32,612 bases of DNA, from positions 1 to 32,612 of the forward strand of contig JAUHYU010000060.1 of NCBI GenBank assembly GCA_030426345.1, given 5' to 3'. A program made the translations under genes and the position numbers. Source of the DNA: Bacteroidia bacterium. GTDB lineage: Bacteria; Bacteroidota; Bacteroidia; Cytophagales; Cyclobacteriaceae. A model generated the notes under the pieces. It saw nothing but the letters and a program-made list of their open reading frames with translations. It ran no database searches and had not been told where the DNA came from. Below, piece by piece: positions 26,024-32,612 of this stretch (position 1 is the first letter of the stretch; the number at the start of each line of letters is the position of its first letter).

Positions 26024-27658
26024 CTATTGCAATTCATAAAGATAGGCAGGCCATTGGTCGCCAATTTGGTGTACTAGTTTCAACTTGCCAGGATATGCTT
26101 TGTTTACCAAACTCAAATACCTCCTAACGGTATTGATGATCCTGCTATTCGGATCATCTGGATTGGTGCGGATATTGGCCATAATCACATGAGTCACACC
26201 AGCATCTTTAAGCTTGTCGTACAATTCTTTTGGGTCTTGTGAAGGAACTTTCCAAATTCCATAAAAATCCTTTCCTCCACTATAGATAAAAGCCATTCCT
26301 GGTTTGCGACATGCGATATACGCATCTGTGGGCAGGTTGTCTTTAGCCCATTTGGCCATTTCCAGATAATGCACCCAATCTTCATTAAACCCATAGTACT
26401 TATCGCCGGCAAGATATTTAGAAATTACTTTTGTTTGCGCAGGAATGGTTGTGAAATTTCTGAAGAGCGTGGCCGCTCCCATGATTGCAATAACGGCTAT
26501 GAAAATATTGGCGTATTTTTGTAGACGATGTGTGGCGAGATGGTGAAACAAATGTAAAATGAATGCCAAAAGAATTGGTACGAAAATAATAATGAGCCGC
26601 TCCTGATTCCAATAGGCTTGAAGAGCCAGAAACGTGGTACCATAAGCAACTCCCGTAAATACCCCTATGAACAACCAAAATTTTGATTTTTTGAAAAAAA
26701 TGAAAAAGCCCAATGTGAAAAGTGCACAAACCAAAATAGCGATTGCGGGCGATCCTTTGTAGTTATCCTTGGCCGAAAGCCCAAAGACATTTACAAAATG
26801 AAAGCCGATGTACGCATTGCAATTACTCTTAAACCTTGTTACAAACCCCTTAAAATCTTCTTTGCCCTGGTCCGGTCGGTAGGGATTTTTCAACATGAGC
26901 GTGCTGCCCTGATTGGAAATTTGTGCTTCTTTGATATCCCAAACAGAAGTCTTTATTAAGTTGAACGAAAACATGATGATGGCAAAAGCAACCACCACAA
27001 AAGCTGCTTTTTTCCATGAATTTGTAAATAGAAAATAAATGACTACCGCGATCATGGCCATGAGGCCTACATTTTTGGCGATCGCCAGCAGAAATAAAAG
27101 CAAAGCGCAGACTAGTATTTTTATATAATCTTTTTTCAGATCAAATTTTTTGTCCTTGTTGCGGATAAATGATTTTTCAAAATACAGGAGAAAGGCACTT
27201 TGCAGCAGCATATAAAAACTTTCATTGTATGTCGCGCTGCCATAATACAATATCGCCGCGCTCATACTGATCAAGATCATCAATGCAAAAAGCATAAATG
27301 GTGACAAATACCGGCGAAACAATTGGAAGGTGAGCCATTGATGAGCGAGCAGGCATAACAGCGAAAAGAACTTTAGTAAAATCAGGTTGACCCCAAATAC
27401 ATAAATGATCACCCCGAGCACCATCGGGTACAAAGGGCCTTGAAAAGTGGGAAATTTATTGTTGTAAATAAAATTAAATGCCCGATTGATGTAGATCGAA
27501 TCATCTCCACCGATCGACACTTTTGGCTCAAAAAGCAACAAGCCAAGGAGCAGCGGCAGGAGCATGCTCATCCAACAAATCAAGTTTTCTTTTCCCTCAA
27601 AATATTGATCAAATTTTTGAAGGTTATTCAGTTTTATTTCAGGAGGTGGTGCAGTCAT
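26024..27658 (-). CDS. Membrane glycosyltransferase, GT39/ArnT-PMT-like
   Basis: A 544-aa polytopic inner-membrane protein with about ten or more hydrophobic helices (for example LICWMSMLLPLLLGLLLF and KILVCALLLFLLAIA). The first extracytoplasmic loop carries GGDDSIYINRAF with Asp52-Asp53, matching the catalytic acidic pair of PMT/ArnT-type transferases that use polyprenyl-phosphate sugars. The sequence GPLYPMVLGVIIYVFG, soon after, is also typical. The last 150 residues form a soluble C-terminal domain. The donor is plausibly made by the GT2 half of the next gene, 62 bp downstream. The acceptor could be lipid A, another lipid, or protein. A TTG-N17-TAATTTTG promoter lies upstream. The gene is complete. 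Confidence 0.83.
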   Translation of the reverse strand: MTAPPPEIKLNNLQKFDQYFEGKENLICWMSMLLPLLLGLLLFEPKVSIGGDDSIYINRAFNFIYNNKFPTFQGPLYPMVLGVIIYVFGVNLILLKFFSLLCLLAHQWLTFQLFRRYLSPFMLFALMILISMSAAILYYGSATYNESFYMLLQSAFLLYFEKSFIRNKDKKFDLKKDYIKILVCALLLFLLAIAKNVGLMAMIAVVIYFLFTNSWKKAAFVVVAFAIIMFSFNLIKTSVWDIKEAQISNQGSTLMLKNPYRPDQGKEDFKGFVTRFKSNCNAYIGFHFVNVFGLSAKDNYKGSPAIAILVCALFTLGFFIFFKKSKFWLFIGVFTGVAYGTTFLALQAYWNQERLIIIFVPILLAFILHLFHHLATHRLQKYANIFIAVIAIMGAATLFRNFTTIPAQTKVISKYLAGDKYYGFNEDWVHYLEMAKWAKDNLPTDAYIACRKPGMAFIYSGGKDFYGIWKVPSQDPKELYDKLKDAGVTHVIMANIRTNPDDPNSRIINTVRRYLSLVNKAYPGKLKLVHQIGDQWPAYLYELQ

Positions 27659-27720
27659 CCGAGTGTCTATATAACAGGCAATAAAAAAACATGGTAAATA
27701 TAAAATTTTGAATGTTCAAT

Positions 27721-27745
27721 ATGGGAAAAATAGAATTTTTCCTAT
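27721..27745. repeat. Inverted repeat in the leader of the GT39-like gene
   Basis: Perfect 8-bp arms GGAAAAAT / ATTTTTCC around AGA (27724-27742), extendable by a G-T wobble and two A-T pairs to 11 bp (27721-27745). It lies between two divergent starts, so it is not an ordinary terminator. Relative to the predicted promoter it would be at or just after the transcription start of the minus-strand unit, either as a 5' stem-loop or as a protein-binding palindrome. Confidence 0.5.
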
Positions 27746-27746
27746 C

Positions 27747-27774
27747 CAAAATTATTGATTGGCAATGTCATCAA
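27747..27774 (-). promoter_or_regulatory. Promoter of the glycosyltransferase operon
   Basis: On the minus strand, TTG (27774-27772) is followed after 17 nt by TAATTTTG (27754-27747), matching the Bacteroidota pattern TTG-N17-23-TAnnTTTG in both elements. Transcription would start near 27740 and leave a leader of about 80 nt containing the inverted repeat. It is the best promoter match in the window. Confidence 0.5.
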
Positions 27775-27847
27775 GTAGGTAATAATTGTCTTGGATTAAA
27801 CCAAAACGTCTGAAATAAATTTTACTTTTATGATCTGAAACTTCAAA

Positions 27848-30800
27848 ATGCCACAGTTCTCACGAAAATACATACTCCTGCTTCTAATTTCATGGATTTT
27901 TGCCCACTTTTCTGTGGCACATGAAGGTGTGAGGTTTATCGAAAATAAAGGGCAGTGGCACGAACAAGTAATTTTTAAGGCATCTATTCCGGGCGGTGAT
28001 TTTTATGTTTTAAAGAATAAATTGAAATATGTTTTTTATGAAAAAGGGTATCACGACCATGGCGGGATGTTTGAAAATCATGGTTCGGCATTGCGGGAAG
28101 ATGTCAGCCTGAAGAATGAAAAATTAGTTCATGCGATAGATTTGGAATTTTTGGGTGCCAACCCATCTTCAAAAGCCATGGGAAACCATGCGAACTCAGG
28201 ACTCCTGAATTACTTCAAAGGTTCGGACAAGGAAAACTGGGCTTCAGGGGTTCGTTCATTCTCAGAATTGAAAATTGCAGATTTGTATGAAGGGATAGAT
28301 TTTGTGTTGTATGCATCTGCGGGAGGAATCAAGTATGATTTTATTGTGGCGCCAGAGGCAGACCCTGATCAGATAAAGATGAAATATGAGGGGCAAAATG
28401 AGCTCAAAATCCATGAAGGGAAAATTGTAGTGGGCACAACGCACGGCTATTTTTTTGAAAATGCACCGGTTTCTTTTTCTGTAAAAAAGCAACAAAAATC
28501 CGTGGTTTCCACAGCCTTTATATTGCAAGAAAATGTTGTTGGCTTTCAATTCCCGAAGGGATATGACACCAAAAGTCAACTTATTATCGATCCGGAATTG
28601 ATCTTTTCTACCTTCTCTGGTTCCTCGGCAGACAACTGGGGATTTACCGCGACCTACAGCCATGACGGTAGCCTTTATTCGGGAGGCATTGTACTGGATG
28701 TTGGCTTCCCGACGACCACTGGAGTCTTTCAGCCGGACCATATTGGCGATTGGGATGTAGGCATTTTGAAATATGATTCGACGGGTACGGACTTGCTTTG
28801 GGCGACTTATCTCGGCGGTAATTTTAGCGAAACTCCACAGAGCATTATTGAGAATAGCCAGGGTCAATTGGTGATTTATGGCACTACCAGCTCTCCGGAT
28901 TTTCCGATGGTAGATCATGGATTTCAAAAGGTTTTTTTAGGTGGCGACCCGATCTATGATACTACGAACACCATTCGACTGGTGGGCGGACTTCCATTCG
29001 AGAATGGGTCAGATATATTTTTGGCAGTTTTAGGAAAAGAAGGCCAATCGCTGAATGGTGCGACATTTATTGGAGGAACAGAAAATGATGGTATCATGGA
29101 AAAATTCCAGCCACTGACAAAAAATTATGGCGATCAATTTAGAGGTGAAGTAAACCTCGATGAGCAGGACAATATCTATGTGGCCTCTAATACCAGTTCG
29201 CCAGATTTTATGCTGAAAGAGCCCATCCAGTCTAAGTATGGAGGTAGTACTAACGATGGCGTGGTAATGAAATTCAACAAGGATCTTTCTGATTTATCGT
29301 GGAGTACTTTCGTTGGAGGAAGTGGGATAGATGCTTTGTTTTCAATCAAAGTGGATGGCGAAGGAAACGTTTTGGCTGCCGGTGGAAGTACAAGTATTGA
29401 TTTTCCTGTGACGACAGATACGTATAAAACGAGCAAACCAAATCCAGCTGATATCGATGGAGTCGTGGTGAAAATTAAACCTGATGGGTCGCAATTATTG
29501 AAATCTACGTATATCGGTACTGATGCCTACGATCAAGTATATTTTTTGGAATTGGATGGTGAAAATAATGTGTACTTGCTTGGGCAAACGCAGGGAAATT
29601 ACAGCGTAACCGATGGGGTTTATGCTAATGCCAATAGTGGACAATTTATCCATAAGCTTGGCGCGGATTTAGATACTACCTATTTTTCAACAGTTGTTGG
29701 TTCCGGTACGGGATCACCTGAATTTTCTCCAACGGCATTTTTGGTCAATGAATGTGGGAACATCTTCATCAGTGGTTGGGGAGGGGTTTTGAACCACCCG
29801 TCCACGGGATATATTGGTGGCAGTACTTTTGGGCTTCCGATCACAGAAAACGCCTTTCAAGATGAAACTGACGGTACGGATTTCTATCTCATGGTGTTGC
29901 TGGAAGATGCCAAACAACTTTTGTATGCTACTTATTTTGGGCAGATCAATGGTCGTGGAGAACATGTGGATGGAGGTACGAGCAGGTTTGACAAAAGGGG
30001 GATTGTTTACCAGTCGGTTTGTGGAGGTTGTGGAGGAAGTAGTGGTTTCCCGACTTGGCCGCCCGACGTTTGGTCGAGCACCAACAACAGTTCCAATTGT
30101 AATAATGCAGCCTTCAAATTTGATCTCGCCTCGCTACTCGCCAAGTTTGATACAGATACTGAAAATTTTACAAACCGAGGAATAAGAGAGGGTTGCTATC
30201 CACTATCACTTGTGTTTTTGAATGAAAGTCTTGGCGGTGAAGATTTTCTCTGGGACTTTGGGAAAGGAAGCACTACCGATCAGGAAGACAGCATCGCCGT
30301 TACTTATGACACTCCCGGGCAGTATCCCGTAGTGCTCACGGCTACTGATATTAATACTTGCGTGAGGGAAAGCAAGGCTTATGGCATGATCACGGTTCAC
30401 GATTATAGCTTTGAAGTTATGCCCGACGATTCGATTTGCTATGGAGAAGAGATCGAGTTGTGGGCAAAAGGTGGTGTAGGATACGACTGGCAGCCTGCCA
30501 CAAGCCTTCAAAATCCCATGACGGCCAACCCAGTTGCCACGCCGGACACGACCACTATTTACTCGGTAAAAATGGAAGATCAGCATGGGTGCAAAGGGGA
30601 AGACTCTTTGAAAATATCAGTGGTTCCTCAGATTATAACTGATTTTTCTTATATAAAGGAAAGTGATTGCCACGAGTCCCCGGTGATAAAATTTACAAAC
30701 AAGTCAACTAAAGCAAGTACTTTTTATTGGGATTTTGGAGACGGAAATACATCGGTAGATTCTGAACCTATTTATCAATACCAACCACTAGACACCTTAC

Positions 30801-31117
30801 GTACATTTAATGTGACATTGACTGCTGGGGAGGCTTTTTGCACTCAAGCGCATTCAGAAAGTATATCCACCGTGACGCCATTTGTGCCCAATTTTATATC
30901 TCCAAATAGTGATAGGAAAAATGATTCCTTTCAGATTATTACCGATGATGCTGTCGATATCCATGTGTACAATCGGTGGGGAAAGGAAGTATTCAGCGCC
31001 GATGACTATCAGAACGATTGGCAGGCAAATGACCTTGCTTCGGGGGTTTATTTCTATGAAATCCGTCTTGGGGATGGTGAAACAAGATGTAATGGATGGG
31101 TACAGGTTATGCGATAA
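27848..31117 (+). CDS. Large secreted SBBP/PKD protein with type B T9SS (gliding-motility) C-terminal domain
   Basis: A 1089-aa secreted protein. A signal peptide (about 1-24, ending FSVA) is followed by an N-terminal domain beginning GVRFIENKGQWHEQV, typical of Bacteroidota proteins with SBBP repeats. Residues about 250-760 carry beta-propeller SBBP-like units (TYLGGNFSETPQSI, TFVGGSGIDALFSI, TYIGTDAYDQVYFL). Two PKD-type domains contain WDFGKGS and WDFGDGN (about 781-845 and 936-1000). The last 78 residues (FVPNFISPNSD ... YNRWGKEVF ... ASGVYFYEIRLGDG) are the gliding-motility-associated type B sorting domain, which directs export through the type IX system. A cysteine-rich stretch, CGGCGGSSG, lies near 729. 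It is probably surface-attached or released, perhaps adhesive. A WG-repeat gene follows 12 bp downstream, so the two are probably co-transcribed. Confidence 0.9.
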   Translation: MPQFSRKYILLLLISWIFAHFSVAHEGVRFIENKGQWHEQVIFKASIPGGDFYVLKNKLKYVFYEKGYHDHGGMFENHGSALREDVSLKNEKLVHAIDLEFLGANPSSKAMGNHANSGLLNYFKGSDKENWASGVRSFSELKIADLYEGIDFVLYASAGGIKYDFIVAPEADPDQIKMKYEGQNELKIHEGKIVVGTTHGYFFENAPVSFSVKKQQKSVVSTAFILQENVVGFQFPKGYDTKSQLIIDPELIFSTFSGSSADNWGFTATYSHDGSLYSGGIVLDVGFPTTTGVFQPDHIGDWDVGILKYDSTGTDLLWATYLGGNFSETPQSIIENSQGQLVIYGTTSSPDFPMVDHGFQKVFLGGDPIYDTTNTIRLVGGLPFENGSDIFLAVLGKEGQSLNGATFIGGTENDGIMEKFQPLTKNYGDQFRGEVNLDEQDNIYVASNTSSPDFMLKEPIQSKYGGSTNDGVVMKFNKDLSDLSWSTFVGGSGIDALFSIKVDGEGNVLAAGGSTSIDFPVTTDTYKTSKPNPADIDGVVVKIKPDGSQLLKSTYIGTDAYDQVYFLELDGENNVYLLGQTQGNYSVTDGVYANANSGQFIHKLGADLDTTYFSTVVGSGTGSPEFSPTAFLVNECGNIFISGWGGVLNHPSTGYIGGSTFGLPITENAFQDETDGTDFYLMVLLEDAKQLLYATYFGQINGRGEHVDGGTSRFDKRGIVYQSVCGGCGGSSGFPTWPPDVWSSTNNSSNCNNAAFKFDLASLLAKFDTDTENFTNRGIREGCYPLSLVFLNESLGGEDFLWDFGKGSTTDQEDSIAVTYDTPGQYPVVLTATDINTCVRESKAYGMITVHDYSFEVMPDDSICYGEEIELWAKGGVGYDWQPATSLQNPMTANPVATPDTTTIYSVKMEDQHGCKGEDSLKISVVPQIITDFSYIKESDCHESPVIKFTNKSTKASTFYWDFGDGNTSVDSEPIYQYQPLDTLRTFNVTLTAGEAFCTQAHSESISTVTPFVPNFISPNSDRKNDSFQIITDDAVDIHVYNRWGKEVFSADDYQNDWQANDLASGVYFYEIRLGDGETRCNGWVQVMR

Positions 31118-31129
31118 TTGTGGGATAAA

Positions 31130-32612
31130 ATGCCGTTATTTGTAAGATATTTGATGATTAGACTGATTGTACTTTTGAACCACCGCTACTATTTCTTTCA
31201 CCGTGTGAAAAAGAATTTATTTGGGGAAAGGCCCTTGTTAATACTGCTCACGTTATTTATGATTGGTATTCCGTCTTTTGCACGAGAGGAGGGATATGCG
31301 ATTATAGAGAAAGACCATAGAAAGGGTCTGGTAAACAATAAAGGGAGGGTGGTGATTCCGCCGGAATATGAAGATTTGGGTTGGAGCACAGGAGAAGCCG
31401 AAATATTGGAAAATGTCATTGGGTTCAAAAAGGATGGACTTTGGGGTATTTTGAATACCAAAAATGAAAGGATAACCCAGCCGGTTTATACCTCGCTAGC
31501 CCGATTCAACGACAACTGGATCGTCGCGTCAAAAAAATTACCTTATAATTCCAACATCGTTTTTGGTGTGATCAATGCCAAAGGAAATGCCGAAACACCG
31601 TTTCAGTACCAAAGCATAGAGATCAATGAGGATCAGCTGATCGCATCTATGGAGGAAAATGGAAAATTCAGTTACGGCGTACTCGAGGCTAAAGGAAAAG
31701 AAATTATCCCAATTATTTTTGATGAAATAGAACCACAGACCTCAAGCCTGTATCAAGTTGTAGAAGGTGAAAAAGCCGCTGTTTTCCATGAAAATGGAAA
31801 GAACCTAACTTTCTTTACTCTGGATAGTACAAAAGCCGTTGGGTCAGATTATGTATTGACTTTTAAAAATGGCAAAAAAGGCCTGATAGCCAACAATGGT
31901 GACGTTGTTATACCGCCAGAGTATAAAAATATAAAAATGGAAAATGGGGTGATTAAAGCCCAAAGATTCGATACCTGGAAAGCGTTTGACAATGCGAATC
32001 ACCTATTGACATCTTATTCTTATGACGACATTGTCCCCAAAGGTGAAAAATTGTACAAGGTGCGGCTGGGATCAGCTCAGGCATTGATCCATTCGTCAGA
32101 CAGTTTGCTCACAGAATTTTCCAATTTTGATATTCAGGAGCATTTTGGAGATTGGATATCCGTGAAAAAGAATGGGAATGTCGGGGTGCTTCGCATGGAT
32201 GGCAAGATGCTTTTGGAGCCAAAATACGATTCTATCCGTTATGTGCAGGGGGTTTTTCTTGTGAAGAATAAAATTGATGGGAAGCGAGGTTGGAGTATGG
32301 TTAACCGTCATGGAGTTATTTTAACAGATCAGGTATATGATACGATTGAATGGTTGGGGGATTCCTTCTTCAAAGCTAAGCGAGATAAGTTTTGGGGAGT
32401 GCTGAATATTCTCGGAAAGGAAACTATATTTTGCAAGTATGATTCAGTCCTCCAATATTCTGAAGGAAGATTACTTGTGAATTTTTTAGGGGAAGATGGT
32501 ATTTTGAACTTGGATGGTAATTGGGAGATTTTACCTCAAAACAAAGAAATAGAAATCGTCGATCCAATGCGTTATTTGGTGCGGTCTCCGTACGGCAGCT
32601 TCGTGGCATATT
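31130..32612 (+). CDS. WG-repeat protein, partial (runs off the right end)
   Basis: An open frame of 494 codons with no stop before the window edge. Repeats with the WG signature recur: KDGLWGILNTKNE, KNGKKGLIANNGDVVIPPEY, KNGNVGVLRMDGKMLLEPKYD, KRGWSMVNRHGV, RDKFWGVLNILGKE, each followed by the usual V/I-I-P-P-x-Y/F type strand. WG repeats form propeller- or solenoid-like arrays of unclear function. A signal peptide is present, but the start is uncertain. From the ATG at 31130 the hydrophobic stretch PLLILLTLFMIGIPSFA is preceded by 33 extra residues, whereas a GTG at 31205 gives an ideal signal peptide (MKKNLFGERPLLILL...). The outer ATG is used here as the maximal extent. It lies 12 bp after the T9SS-cargo gene. 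Confidence 0.85.
   Translation, partial: MPLFVRYLMIRLIVLLNHRYYFFHRVKKNLFGERPLLILLTLFMIGIPSFAREEGYAIIEKDHRKGLVNNKGRVVIPPEYEDLGWSTGEAEILENVIGFKKDGLWGILNTKNERITQPVYTSLARFNDNWIVASKKLPYNSNIVFGVINAKGNAETPFQYQSIEINEDQLIASMEENGKFSYGVLEAKGKEIIPIIFDEIEPQTSSLYQVVEGEKAAVFHENGKNLTFFTLDSTKAVGSDYVLTFKNGKKGLIANNGDVVIPPEYKNIKMENGVIKAQRFDTWKAFDNANHLLTSYSYDDIVPKGEKLYKVRLGSAQALIHSSDSLLTEFSNFDIQEHFGDWISVKKNGNVGVLRMDGKMLLEPKYDSIRYVQGVFLVKNKIDGKRGWSMVNRHGVILTDQVYDTIEWLGDSFFKAKRDKFWGVLNILGKETIFCKYDSVLQYSEGRLLVNFLGEDGILNLDGNWEILPQNKEIEIVDPMRYLVRSPYGSFVAY

Noticed and set aside
28262-28927. 221-codon open frame antisense to the SBBP/PKD gene
   Set aside because: Lies wholly inside a well-supported gene; its product is rich in basic residues with no domain-like pattern, as expected of a shadow frame.

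Overview
The window is from a member of the Bacteroidota, most likely a marine or soil Cytophagales-type bacterium. The evidence is a SusC/SusD outer-membrane pair, a type B type-IX-secretion (gliding-motility) C-terminal domain, many FG-GAP/VCBS and ASPIC/UnbV proteins, moderate to low GC, and promoter-like TAnnTTTG boxes. The genus cannot be fixed from what is visible. No rRNA, tRNA, CRISPR array, insertion sequence or phage gene is visible.

Layout. Positions 114-2141 (-) hold uvrB, with a probable terminator just past its stop. Divergent from it, 2293-5826 (+) is a lipoprotein with TPRs, one seven-repeat FG-GAP/VCBS propeller, an ASPIC/UnbV domain and a large unassigned C-terminal domain; a secreted CBM9-like protein follows (5972-6793). 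A two-gene arsenosugar-type unit (6949-8323) pairs a CxxC peroxidase-like protein with the radical SAM protein ArsS. A hairpin separates it from a convergent DeoR-family regulator (8403-9149, -).

Positions 9441-14492 (+) are a susC-susD pair divergent from the DeoR gene and closed by a strong intrinsic terminator. The DeoR/susC gap contains two short palindromes beside promoter-like boxes. Next is a block of secreted proteins. On the + strand, a MORN-repeat protein overlaps a 1141-aa lipoprotein. Convergent on the - strand are a 1105-aa paralogue of that lipoprotein, an azurin/auracyanin-like cupredoxin and a 498-aa FG-GAP/PQQ-like propeller protein. The two large paralogues share one plan: seven calcium-type DxDxDG repeats, ASPIC/UnbV, seven more repeats.

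After a 437-bp gap come two - strand envelope-glycosylation genes: a membrane GT39/ArnT-like glycosyltransferase (26024-27658), then a methyltransferase-GT2 fusion (24525-25961). The right end is a + strand pair: a large secreted PKD/SBBP protein with a type-IX sorting domain (27848-31117) and, 12 bp downstream, a WG-repeat protein that runs off the window.

The part most likely to be undescribed is 9.2-24.1 kb: a DeoR-flanked SusCD importer with no visible polysaccharide-degrading enzyme, next to a matched pair of double-propeller ASPIC proteins that bracket a blue-copper protein. Joint function is inferred from gene order and domain content only.
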